DNA of 64,000 nucleotides from Aristolochia californica (lineage: Eukaryota; Streptophyta; Magnoliopsida; Piperales; Aristolochiaceae), in the NCBI GenBank assembly GCA_029961685.1, contig JARWKL010000008.1, forward strand, positions 21,299,981 through 21,363,980, given 5' to 3'. Made by a program: the position numbers and the translations under genes. How positions within the stretch are numbered: the first letter of the stretch is position 1; each line of letters begins with the position of its first letter. Of this stretch, positions 24,909 to 36,239 are shown piece by piece. The notes under the pieces were generated by a model. That model ran no database searches. It saw nothing but the letters and a program-made list of their open reading frames with translations, and was not told the origin of the DNA.

Positions 24909-27223
24909 GGATAACAAAACATTTGTGTTCATTTGTGGTTTGTGAATAAATTTTCTTTAGTTGCATTTGTTATTGCTTGAAATTCTTTCCATACATAAAC
25001 TCTAAAATTTTCATTTTGTTGTGATCTATATGCCTTTTATTTGTGTTTTTTTCTACGAGATGAAGAGAAAGTGAAAACTCAAGTTTTGAATTGAGAAATA
25101 AGTATACATCTAAAATGGAAATGCACAATGCACAAATGTAGACATATATAATTCCAAAAAGTGTCTGTAATTTTTAGGGATTTTAAACTCTTTTTATTTT
25201 TTATATATGTGGTTTTGGAAACGTCTAGAAAACGAGGAGGCGGGGAATTTTTACCTGAGTGTTGACTCTAAATCCATAAGTGATTCCTTACAAAAATATA
25301 GCCCGCTATGTATGTTAAATCACTTTACAATCATCTATGATCGTTAGGTCAGCTTATTGTAAGTGAGCAAAATAATGGCTTGTTTGACTCAGGTAAATAT
25401 CCCATCGTACCGTCACTTGAGAATTTAATGTTAATATATTTAAAAGGTTTGGATCCTTAGGCCATTTGCATCTTTAATATGTTTCAAGCACGCATATCCA
25501 TTTTTTAAAACATGTGTAGAAAAATATTTTTCTTATAAAATTCCGAGCTATTAGGGTTGAACTAGTTGAATTTCCCAAACTTGGAAAAAAAAACTTTCGT
25601 GTTCATTTGTGGTGTGTGATTGCATTTTCTTGACTTACATTTTTTATTGCTTTAAATTATTTCCATACATAAACTCTAAAATTTTAATTTTGTAGTGATT
25701 TATTTGCTTTTTATCTCTTTTTTTTGTTTACGAGATGAAGGGAAAGTGAAAACTCAAGTTTTGATTTAAGAAAAAAGTAACATCTAAAATGGAAATGCAC
25801 AATGCACAAATGTAGAGAGACATTATGCCAAAAAGTGTATGTAATTTTTTGGGATTGTAAACTCTTTTTAGTTTTTATATATCAGGTTTTGCAATCGTCG
25901 AGAAAAGGGGGAGGGGGCGGGGGATTTTTAACTGATTGTTGACTCTCAATCCATAAGACATTCCTTAAAAAAATATAACCCGTTACGCAGGATAATTCAC
26001 TTTACAATCATCTATGATCGTTTGGTCAGCTTTTTGTAAATGGGCAAAATAATGGCTTGTTTGACTCGGGTAAATATCCCACCGCACTTTTAGTTGAGAA
26101 TTTAATGTTATTCTCTTTAAAAGGTTTGGATCCATAGGTCATTTGCATCTTTAACATGGTTCAAGCATGCATGTCCATTTTTTAAATCATGTGTTGAAAA
26201 ATCTCTTTCTTATAAAATTCCAAGCTAGTAGGGTTGAACTAGTGGAATTTCCCAAACTTGGATTACAAAAATTTTTTGTTCATTTTTGGTGTGTGAATAA
26301 ATTTTATTTACTTAAATTTATTAGTGTTTTAAATTATTTCCATACTTAAACTCTAAAAGTTTCATTTTGTTGTGATCTGTTTGTCTTTTTTCTTTTTTTT
26401 TTGTCTATGAGATCCAGGGAAAGTGAAAACTCAAGTTTTGATTTCAAAAAAAAGTTTACATCTAAAATGGAAATGCACAAGACACAAATGTAGAGAGAGA
26501 TAATCCCACAAAGTGTTTGTAATTTTTAGGGATTGCAAACTCTTTTTGATTTTTAAATAACAGGTTTTGCAATCGTCGGGAAAAGGGGGTGGCATGGGAT
26601 TTTTACCTGAGTGTTGACTCCCAATCCATAAGTCATTCCTTAAAAAAATATAGCCCGTTACGGTTGACAAATCACTTCACAATCATCTACGATCATTAGG
26701 TCAGCTTTATGTAAATGGAAAAAATAATGGCTTGTTTAACTCGGGTAAATATCCCACCGAACCTTCACTTCTGAATTTAATGTTATTCTCTTTAAAAGGT
26801 TTGGATCCATAGGGCATTTGTATCTTTAACCTATTTCAAGCTTGCATATCCTTTTCTTAAAACATGTCTAGAAAAATCTATTCTTATAAAATTACGAGCT
26901 GTTTGGGTTGAATTAATGGAATTTCTCAAACTTGGATGACAAAACTTTTGTGTACATTTGTGGCATATGAATAAATTTTCTTTACTTACATTTGTTATTG
27001 CTTTAAATTCTTTCTATACATAAACTCTAAAATTTACATTTTGTTATGATCTATTTGCCTTTTTTCTCTTTTTTTTACGAGATGAAGGGAAAGTGAAAAC
27101 TCAATTTTTGATTTAAGAAAAAAGTATACATCAAAAATGGAAATGCACAATGCACAAATTTAGAGAGATATAATTCCAAGAAGTGTATGTAATTTTTAGG
27201 GATTTTAAACTCTTTTTAGCTTT

Positions 27224-27230
27224 TATATAT
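27224..27230 (+). promoter_or_regulatory. TATA-like word conserved in the monomer (example in M42)
   Basis: 'tttttatatatcagg' or a close variant occurs in nearly every full monomer about 20-30 bp before the G-rich box. This is only a resemblance to a TATA box in an AT-rich repeat. Nothing in the sequence shows that it drives transcription. Confidence 0.2.
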
Positions 27231-27254
27231 CAGGTTTTGCAAACGTCAGGAAAA

Positions 27255-27270
27255 GGGGGAGGCGGGGGAT
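27255..27270 (+). other. G-rich box conserved in nearly all monomers (example in M42)
   Basis: 'gggggaggcgggggat', preceded by 'gtc.ggaaaa' and followed by 'ttttaactgagtgttgac', lies about 320 bp into the monomer. It is the one strongly G-rich patch in an otherwise AT-rich repeat. Minor variants are common (ggggaggcaggg, ggtggaggcggg), but the purine/G character is retained except where deletions removed it (M21, M72). It may bind a protein or form a G-rich structure, but that is inference. Confidence 0.6.
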
Positions 27271-28186
27271 TTTTAACTGAGTGTTGACACCCAATCCATA
27301 AGTCATTCTTTACAAGAATATAGCCCGTTACACATGATAAATCACTTTACAATCATCTTTGAACGTTGGGTGAGCTTTTTGTAAATGGGCAAAATAATCG
27401 CTTGTTTGACTCGTGTAAATATCCCACCGCACCGTCACTTGAGACTTTGTAGTTATTCTCTTTAAAAGGTTAGGATCCATAGGTCATTTGCATCTTTAAC
27501 ATTTTTCAAGCATGCATATCCATTTTTTAAAACATGTGTAGAAAAATCTCTTTCTTAAAATTCCGAGCTATTAGGTTTGAACTAGTGGAATTTCCCAAAC
27601 TTGGATAACAAAACTTTTGTGTACATTTGTGGCATATGAATAAATTTTCTTTACTTACATTTGTTATTGCTTTAAATTCTTTCTATACATAAACTCTAAA
27701 ATTTTCATTTTGTTGTGATATATTTGCCTTTTTTCTCTTTTTTTTACGAGATGAAGGGAAAGTGAAAACTCAATTTTTGATTTAAGAAAAAAGTATACAT
27801 CCAAAATGAAAATTCACTATGCACAAATATAGAGAGAGATAATTCCAAAAAGATTATGTAATTTTTAGTGATTGTAAACTCTTTTTAGGTTTTATATATC
27901 AGGTTTTGCAATCGTCGGGAAAAGGGGGAGGCGGGGGATTTTTAACTGAGTGCTGACTCCAAATCCATAAGTCATTCCTTTCGAAAATATAGCCCGTTAC
28001 TCTTGATAAATCACTTTACAATCATCTTTGATCATTTGCTGAGCTTTTTGTAAATGGGCAAGATAATGGCTAGTTTGACTCGGGTAAATATCCCACCGCA
28101 CGTTCAATTGAAAATTTATTGTTATTCTCTTTAAATGGTTTCGATCCATAGGTTGTTTGAATCTTTAACATGTTTCAAGCATGGAT

Positions 28187-28195
28187 ATCCATCTT
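28187..28195. other. ~36-bp deletion near the end of M43
   Basis: 'ggatatccat' runs straight into 'cttataaaattctgag'. The usual T-run, 'aaaacatgtgtag' and 'aaaaatctc' are missing. M43 is 641 bp. Confidence 0.75.
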
Positions 28196-28243
28196 ATAAA
28201 ATTCTGAGCTAATAGGGTGGAACTAGTGGAATTTCTTAAACTT

Positions 28244-28913
28244 GGATAACAAACTTTTGTGTTCATTTGTGGTTTGCGAATAAATTTTCTTTACTTACAT
28301 ATGTTATTTCTTTAAATTATTTCCATACACAAACTGTACAATTTTTATTTTGTTGTGATCTATAAGCCTTTGATCTCTTTTTTTGTTTATGAGATGAAGG
28401 GAAAGGGAAAACTCAAATTTTGATTTAATAAAAAATTAACATAAAAAATGGAAAAGCACGTTGCACAAATGTAGCAACAGATAATTCCAAAAATTTTCTG
28501 TAATTTTAAGGGATTGTAAACTCTTTTTAGTTTCTATATATCTGGTTTTGGAATCGTCGGGAAAAGGGGAGGGTGGGATTTTTAACTGAGTGTTGAATCC
28601 CAATCCATAAGTCATTCCTTAAAAAAATATTTCCCATTAGGCATGGTAAATCAATTTATAATCATCTATGATCGTTAGGTCAACTTTTTGTAAATGGGAA
28701 AAATAATGGCTTGTTTGACTCGGGTAAATATCCCAGCACACCTTCACTTGACAATTTAATGTTAATCTCTTTAATAGGTTTGGATCCATAGGTCATTTGC
28801 ATCTTGAACCTGTTTCAAGCATGCATATCCATTTTTTAAAACATGTGTAGAAAAATACCTTTCTTATAAAATTCCGAGCTATTAGGGTTGAACTAGTGGA
28901 ATTTCCGAAACTT
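28244..28913. repeat. M44, chimeric monomer (R head, S body)
   Basis: The head has 'ggtttgcgaat' and 'acatatgttatt' as in R (15611, 20221). From about 28360 it follows S (20893): 'cctttgatctc', 'aaaaaattaacataaaaaat', 'gtagcaacagataattcc' against 'gtagcaagagataattcc'. The switch lies between about 28310 and 28370. One monomer was lost in the process. Confidence 0.65.
28882..28889 (+). other. Telo-box-like word TTAGGGTT (example at the end of M45)
   Basis: 'attagggttgaac' occurs near the end of most monomers. On the other strand it reads AACCCTAA, the core of the plant telo-box motif. A second TTTAGGG word sits in 'aatttttagggattg'. Both are single copies per monomer, not telomeric tracts. 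Whether any factor binds them is unknown. Confidence 0.35.
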
Positions 28914-29560
28914 GGATAACAAAACTTTTGTGTTCATTTGTGGTGTGTGAATAAATTTTCTTTACTTACATTTGTTATTGCTTTAAATTCTTTCTATACA
29001 TAAACTCTAAAATTTTCATTTTGTTGTGATCTATTTCCTTTTATCTCTTTTTTTGTTTACGAGATGAAGGAAAAGTGAATACTCAAGTTTTGATTTAAGA
29101 AAACAGTTTACATCCAAAATGGAAATGCACTATGCACAAATGTAGAGAGAGATAATTCCAAAAAGTGTCATTATAAACTCTTTTTAGTTTTTGTATATCA
29201 AGTTTTATAATCGTCGGGAAAAGGGGGATGTGGGGACTTTTTACTGAGTGTTGACTCCCAATCCATCAGTCATTCCTTACAAAAATATAGTCCGTTACGC
29301 ATGATAAATCACTTTACAATCATCTATGATCGTTAGGTCAGCTTTTTGTAAATGGGCAAAATAATGGCTTGTCTGACTCGGACTTCACATTCACTTGAGA
29401 ATTTAATGTTATTCTCTTTAAAAGGTTTGGATCCATAGGTCATTCACATCTTTAACATGTTTCAAGCATGCATATCCATTTTTTCAAACATGTGTAGAAA
29501 AATCACTTTCTTATAAAATTCTGAGCTATTAGGGTTGAACTAGTGGAATTTTTCAAACTT

Positions 29561-30187
29561 GGATAACAAAACTTTTGTGTTCATTTGTGGTGTTTGAATA
29601 ATTTTTCTTTACTTACATTTGTTATAGCTTTAAATTATTTCCATACATAAATTCAAAAATTTTCATTTTGTTGTGATCTATTTGCCTTTTATCTCTTTTT
29701 TTTTCAACGAGATGAAGGGAAAGTGAAAGCTTAAATTTTGATTTAAGAAAAAAGTATACTTCTAAAATGGAAATGCACAATGCAAAAATTTAAACTCTTT
29801 TTAGTTGTTATATATCAGGTTTTGCAATTGTCGGGAAAAGGGGGAGGCAGGGGATTTTTAATTGACTATTGACTCCCTATCCATAAGTCATTCCTTAAAA
29901 AAATATAGCCCGTTATGCATGATAAATCATTTTACAATCTTCTATGATCATTAGGTTAGCTTTTTGTTAATAGGCAAAATAATGGCTTGTTTGACTCGTG
30001 TAAATATCCACCGCACCTTTGCTTGAGAGTTTAATGTTATTCACTATAAAAGTTTTGATCCATAGGTCATTTGCATGTTTAACATGTTTAAAGCATGCAT
30101 ATCTATTTTTTAAAACATGTGTAGAAAAATTTCTTTCTTATAAAATTCCGAGAGATTGGGGTTGTATGAGTGGAATTTCCCAAACCT
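29561..30187. repeat. M46, shortened W-type monomer (627 bp)
   Basis: About 50 bp are missing near 29788: 'atgcaaaaattt' joins 'aaactctttttag', removing the 'gtagagagagataattcc' block. The edges share A/T runs. M45 just before it also has two small losses, at about 29168 ('gtgtcattataaac') and 29381 ('gactcggacttcacattc'). Confidence 0.75.
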
Positions 30188-30523
30188 GGATAATAATACT
30201 CTTGTGTTCATTTGTTGTGTGTGATCAAATTTTATTTACTTAAAATTGTTATTGCTTTAAATTCTTTCCGTACATAAGCTCTAAAATGTTAATTTTGTTG
30301 TGATCTATTTGCCTTTTATCTCCTTTTTTGTTTACGAGATGAAGGGAAAGTGTAAACGCTATTTTTAATTTATGAAAAAAGTAACATAAAAAAAGGAAAT
30401 GAACAATGCAAAAATGTAGAGAGAGATAATTCCAAAAAGTGTCTGTAATTTTTAGGGATTGTAAACTCTTTTTAGTTTTTATATTTCAGGTTTTGAAATC
30501 ATCGGGAAAAGGGGGAGGCGGGG

Positions 30524-30736
30524 GATTTTTAACTGAGTGTTGACTCCCAATCCATAAGTCATTCCTTACCCAAATATAGCCCGTTACGCTAGATAAATCA
30601 CTTCACAATCATCTATGATCGTTAGGTCAGCTTTTTGTAAATGGGCAAACTAATGGCTAGTTTGACTCGGGTAAATATCCCACCACACCTTCATTTGAGA
30701 ATTTAAAGTTATTCTCTTTATAAGGGTTGGATCCAT
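30524..30736. repeat. 213-bp block identical to 38969-39181 (copy 1, in M47)
   Basis: From 'gatttttaactgag' through 'ttggatccat' this stretch has no difference from 38969-39181, including private variants 'cttacccaaatat', 'acgctagataaatcacttc', 'gcaaactaatggctag', 'caccttcatttgag' and 'ataagggttgg'. Both flanks diverge at once. M47 is type X of domain B and its neighbours fit that order, so this is probably the donor context. Confidence 0.95.
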
Positions 30737-32878
30737 AGGTCATTTGCATCTTTAACATGTTTCAAGCATGCATATCCAATTTTAAAACATGAGTAGAAAA
30801 ATCTCTTTCTTATAAAATTCCGAGGTTTTAGGGTTGAACTAGTGGAGTTTCCCAAACTTGGATATAAAATGTTTTGCGTTCATTTATGGTGTGTGAATAA
30901 ATTTTCTTTACTTATATTTGTTTTAGCTTAAAATTTTTTCCATACATAAACTCTAAAATTTTCATTTTGTTGTCATCTATATGCCTTTTATCTCTTTTAT
31001 TGTTTACGAGATGAAGGCAAATTGAAAAATCAAGTTTTGATTTATGAAAAAGGTATAGATCCAAAATTGAAATGCACAATGCAAAAATGTAGAGAGAGAT
31101 AATTCCAAAAAGTGTGTTTAATTTTTAGGGATTGTAACCTCTTTTTAGTTTTTATATATTAGGTTTTGCAATCATCGGGAAAGGGGCAGGCGGGGGATTC
31201 TTAAATGAGTGTTGACTCCCGATCCATAAGTCATTCATTACAAAAATATAGCCCATTACGCATGATAAATCACTTTACAATCATCTATGATCGTTAGGTC
31301 AACATTTTGTAAATCGGTAAAATAATGGCTTGTTTGACTCCGGTAGAATCCCACCGCACGTTCACTTGAGATTTAATGTTATTCACTTTAAAAGGATTGG
31401 ATCCAAAGGTCATTTGCACCTTTAACATGTTTCAAGCCTGCATATCCAATTTTTAAAACATGTGTAGAAAAATGTTTTTCTTATAAAATTCCGAGCTATT
31501 AGGGTTGAACTTGTGGAATTTACCAAACTTGGACAAAAAAGCTTTTGTGTTCATTTTTGGTGTGTGAATAAATTTTCTTTACTCACATTTGTTTATTGCT
31601 TTAAATTCTTTCCATACATAAACTCGAAAATTTTCATTTTGTTGTGATCTATTTTCCTTTTATCTCTTTTTTTGTTTACGACATAAAGGGAAAGTGAAAA
31701 CTCAAAATTTGATTTAAGAAAAAAGTAGACTTCTAAAATGGAAATGCACAATGCACAAAAGTAGAGAGAGATAATTCCAAAAAGTGTCTGTAATTTTTAG
31801 GGATTGTAAACTCTTTTTAGTTTTTATATATCAGTTTTTGCAATCTTCGAGAAAAGGGGGAGGCGGGGGAATTTTAACTGAGTGTTGACTCCCAATCCAT
31901 AAACCATTCATTTAAAAAATATAGCTTGTTATGCATGATAAATCAGTTTACAATCATGTATGATCGTTAGGTCAGCTTTTTTTAAATGAGCGAAATAATA
32001 GATTGTTTGACTTCTGTAAATATCCCACCACACGTTCACTTGAGAATTTAATGTTATTCTCATTAAAGTTTTTGGATCCATAGGTCATTCGCATCTTCAA
32101 CATGTTTCAAGCATGCATATCCACTTTTTAAAACATGTGCGGAAAAATCTCTTTCTTATAAAATTCCGAGCAATTAGGGTTGAACTAGTGGAATTTCCAA
32201 AACAAGGATAAAAACTTTAGTGTCCATTTGTGATGAGTGAAAAAATTTTCGTTACTTACATTTGTTTATTGCTTTAAATTCTTTCCATACATAAACTCTA
32301 ATATTTTCATTTTGTTGTGATCTATTTGCCTTTTACCTCTTTTTTTGTTTACGAGATGAAGGGAAAGTGATAACTCATGCTTTGATTAAAGAAAAAAGTA
32401 TCCATCTAAAATGGAAATGCACACTGCAAAAATTTAGAGAGAGATAATTCCAAAAAGTGTCTGTAATTTTTAGGGCTTGTAAACTCTTTTTTGTTTTTAT
32501 ATATCAAGTTTTGCTATCGTCGGGAGAAGGGGGAGGCAGGGGATTTTTATTTGAGTGTTGACTCCCAATCCTTAAGTCATTCCTTACTGAAATATAGCCC
32601 GTTACACATGATAAATAACTTTACAATCATCTATGATCGTTATATCAGCTTTTTGTAAATGGGCAAAATAAAGGCCTGTTTGAATCGGGTAAATATCCCA
32701 CCGCACGTTCACTTGAGAAGTTAATGTTATTCTCTTTAAAAGGTTTTGATCCATAGGTCATTTGCATATTTAACATGCTTCGAGCATGCATATCCATTTT
32801 TAAAAACATGTGTAGAAAAATCACTTTCTTATAAAATTTCGTGCTATTATGGTTGAACAAGTGGAATTGCCCAAACTT

Positions 32879-34222
32879 GGATAACAAAACTTTTGTGTTC
32901 ATTTGTGGTGTATGAATAAATGTTTTTTACTTACATTTGTTTATTTCTTTAAATTCTTTCCACATATGAACTCTAAAATTTTCATTTTGTTGTGATCTTT
33001 TTGCCTTTTATCGCTTTTTTGGTTTACGACACAAAGGGAAATTGATAGCTCAAGCTTTGATTTAATAAAAATACATCTAAAATGGAAATGCACAATGTAA
33101 AAATTTAGAGAGAGATAATTCCAAAAAGTGTCTATAATTTTAAGGGATTTTAAACTCTTTTTAATTTTTAGATATCAAGTTCTGCAATAGTCGAAAATAG
33201 GGGGTGACAAGGGATTTGTAACTCAGTTGACTCCCAATCCACATGTCATTCCTCACAAAAATATAGCCCATTATGCATGATAAATCACTTTACAATCATC
33301 AATGATCGTTCGGTCAACTTTTTGTAAATGGGCAAAATAATGGCTTGTTTGACTTGGGTAAATATCCCACAGCACGTTCACTTGAGAATTTAATGTTATT
33401 CTCTTTGAAAGGTTTGGATCCATAGGTCATTTGCATCTTTAACATGTTTCAAGCATGCATATCCCTTTTTTAAAACATGTGTGGAAAAATCTCTATCTTA
33501 TAAAAGTCTTAGCAATTAGGGTTGAACTAGTGAAATTTCCCAAACTTGGATAACAAAACTTTTGTGTTTATTTGTGGTGTGTGAATAAATTTTCTTTCTT
33601 ACATTTTTTTTTTGATTTAAATTCTTTCCCTACATAAAATCTAAAATTTTCATTTTGTCGTGATCTATTTGCCTTTTATTTCTTTTTTAATTTACGAGGA
33701 GAAGGGAAAGTGAAATCTCAACCTTTGATTTAAGAAAAAAGTATACATCTAAAATGGAAATGCACACTGTACAAATGTAGAGAGAGATAATTCCAAAAAG
33801 TGTCTATAATTTTTAGGGATTGTAAACTCTTTTTAGTTTTTTATATATCAAGTTCTACAATCGATTGGAAAAGAGGGAGGCAGGGGGTTTTTAACTTAGT
33901 TTTGACTCCCAATCCATAAGTAATTCCTTAAAAAAATATAGCCCGTTATGCCTGATAAATCACTTTATAATCATCTATGATCATTAGGTGATCTTTTTGT
34001 AACTGGGCAAAATAATGGCTTGTTTGACTCGGGTAAATATCCCACCGCACATTCACTAGAGAATTTAATGGTATTCTCTATAAATTGTAGGGATCCATTG
34101 GTCATTTGAATTTTTCACATGTTTCAAGCATGCATACCCATTTTTTAAAACAAGAGTAGAAAAATATCTTTTTTATAAAATTCCGTGCTTTTAGGGTTGA
34201 ACAAGTGGAATTTCCCAAAATT
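32879..34222. repeat. Duplicated dimer, copy 1 (M51-M52)
   Basis: M51 shares with M53 'cacatatgaactc', 'gatctttttgcc' and the shortened 'aaaaatacatctaaaatgg'. M52 shares with M54 'ctcaacctttgattt', 'gttttttatatatcaag', 'ttggaaaagagggaggc', 'ataagtaattcc', 'cattcactagagaattt' and 'tctataaattgt'. The dimer period is 1344 bp. Confidence 0.85.
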
Positions 34223-35564
34223 GGATCAAAAACATTTTGTGTTCATTTGTGGTGTGTGAATAAATTTTTTTTACTTACATTTGTTTATTGCTTTAAATTC
34301 TTTCCACATATGAACTCTAAAATTTTCATTTTGTTGTGATCTTTTTGCCTTTTATCTCTTTTTTTGTTTACGAGACGAAGGGAAAGTGATAACTCAAGCT
34401 TTGATTTAAGAAAAATACATCTAAAATGGAAATTCACAATGCAAAAATGTAGAGAGAGATAATTCCAAAAAGTGTCTGTAATTTTTAGGGATTTTAAACT
34501 CTTTTTAATTCTCAGATATCAAGTTCTGTAATCGTCGAAAAAAGGAGATGGGGGATTTTTAACTGAGTGTTGACTCCCAATCCATAAGTCATTCCTTACA
34601 AAAATATAGTCGCTGACGCATGATAAATCACTTTACAATCATCTATGATCATTAGCTCAGCTTTTTGTAAATGGGCAAAATAATGGTTTGTTTGACTCGG
34701 GTAAATATCCCACCGCACGTTCACTTTAGAATTTAATGTTATTTTCTTTGAAAGGTTTGGATCCATAGGTCATTTGCATCTTTAACATGTTTCAAGCATG
34801 CATATCCATTTTTTGAAATATAAGTGGAAAAATCTTTATCTTATAAAAGTTCGAGCTATTAGGGTTGAACTAGTAGAATTTCCCAAACTTGGATAACAAA
34901 ACTTTTGTGTTCATTTGTGGTGTGTGAATAAATTTTCTTTACTTACATTTTTTTATTGCTTTAAATTATTTCCATACATAAACTCTAAAATTTTCATTTT
35001 GTTGTGATCTATTTGCCTTTTATTTCTTATTTAGTTTACGAGGTGAAGGGAAAGTGAAAACTCAACCTTTGATTTAAGAAAACATTATACATCTAAAATG
35101 GAAATACACACTGCAAAAATGTAGAGAGGTATAATTCCAAAATGTGTCTATAATTTTTAGGGATTTTAAACTTTTTTTAGTTTTTTATATATCAAGTTCT
35201 GCAATCGGTTGGAAAAGAGGGAGGCGGGGAATTTTTAACTGAGTGTTTACTCCCAATCCATAAGTAATTCCTTAAAAAAATATAGCTCATTACGCCAGAT
35301 AAATCACTTTACAATCATCTACTATCATTAGGTTAGCTTTTTGTAACTAGGCAAAATAATGACTTGTTTGACTGGGGTAAAAATCCCACCACACATTCAC
35401 TAGAGAATTTAATGTTATTCTCTATAAATTGTTTCGATCCATAGGTCTTTTGCTTTTTTAACATGTTTCAAGCATGTATATCCATTTTTTAAAACATGTG
35501 TAGAAAAATCTTTCTTATAAAATTCCGAGCTATTAGGGTTGAACTAGTTGAATTTCCAAGACTT
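34223..35564. repeat. Duplicated dimer, copy 2 (M53-M54)
   Basis: Second copy of the M51-M52 dimer, with the same private markers in the same order. The copies are visibly more diverged than the two 5-mer units of domain A, so this duplication looks older. Confidence 0.85.
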
Positions 35565-36239
35565 AAATAACAAAACTTTTGTGTTCATTTTTGGTTAGTG
35601 AATAAATTTTCCTTATTTACCTTTGTTTATTGCTTTAAATTCTCACCATACATATTCTCTAAAATTTTGTTTTTGTCGTGATCAATTTACCTTTTATCTC
35701 TTTTTATTGTTTATAAACAAAGGGAAAGAGAAAACTCAAGTTTTGATTTAATAACAAAGTATACATCTAAAATGGAAATACACAATTCACAAATGTAGAG
35801 AGTGATAATTCCAAAAAGTGTCCACAATTTTAATGGATTGTAAACTCTTTTTAGTTTTTATATATCAGGTTCTACAATCTCAAGAAAAGGGGGAGGCGGG
35901 GGAATTTTAACTGAGTGTTGACTCCCAATCCATAAGTCATTCCTTACAAAAATATAACCCGTTACGCATGATATATCAGTTTACAATCATATATGATCAT
36001 TAGGTCAGCTTTGTTGTAAATGGGCAAAATAATGGCTTGTTTGACACAGGTAAATATCCCACCGCACGTTCACATGAGAATTTAAAGTTATTCTCTTTAA
36101 AAAAATTTTATCCATAGGTCATTTGCATCTTTAACATGTTTCAAGCATGCATATCCATTTTTTAAAACATCTGTAGAAAAATGTCATTCTAATAAAATTT
36201 TGAGCTATTAGGTTTGAACTAGTGGAATTTCCCAAATTG

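Larger units (their letters stand above)
26934..27790. repeat. Adjacent heads of M42 and M43 homogenised
   Basis: The first ~190 bp of M42 (from 26934) and of M43 (from 27603) share private variants ('tgtacatttgtggcatatga', 'ctttctatacataaactc', 'cctttttctc') with only about 5 differences by eye. The tails then diverge into U and Q types. A short conversion tract or local duplication is the simplest reading. Confidence 0.7.
8012..31530. repeat. Domain B: short-head monomers M13-M48
   Basis: Monomer starts are 8012, 8684, 9298, 9970, 10650, 11338, 12006, about 12366 (headless), 13023, 13450, 14124, 14933, 15611, 16283, 16945, 17621, 18283, 18878, 19547, 20221, 20893, 21565, 22231, 22893, 23565, 24237, 24909, 25583, 26260, 26934, 27603, 28244, 28914, 29561, 30188 and 30860. 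Nearly every readable head has the spacer one base shorter ('tttgttattgc' or equal length); M14 lost this part and M15 has a variant. Most have 'gttttgcaat' rather than 'gttctgcaat', and 'cacc' rather than 'cacg' before 'ttcac'. Seven monomers (M14, M18, M26, M33, M37, M44, M47) carry 'gtaacataaaaaatgg' or a close variant in place of 'gtatacatctaaaatgg'; I saw none in domains A or C. The first monomers (M13-M19) were not assigned to HOR types. Confidence 0.85.
24909..31530. repeat. Domain-B HOR instance 3, rearranged (M39-M48)
   Basis: Order by markers: U 24909, S-like 25583 ('ataagacattcctt' as in M33's 'ataagacattcgt'), T 26260, U 26934, Q 27603, R/S chimera 28244, unassigned 28914, W 29561, X 30188, P 30860. 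Relative to the nine-type order, Q-R are missing after the first U, and V-W-X-P are missing between T and the second U, which suggests whole-monomer deletions. Offsets of the matched P, X and W monomers from instance 2 are about 6620-6670 bp. Confidence 0.6.

Noticed and set aside
27224..27270. Promoter of a satellite transcript
   Set aside because: A TATA-like word is expected often in AT-rich DNA, and there is no supporting element, so it is kept only as a low-confidence note.
28882..28889. Telomere repeat
   Set aside because: TTAGGG/TTTAGGG words occur singly, once or twice per monomer, never in tandem. This is not a telomere or an interstitial telomeric tract.
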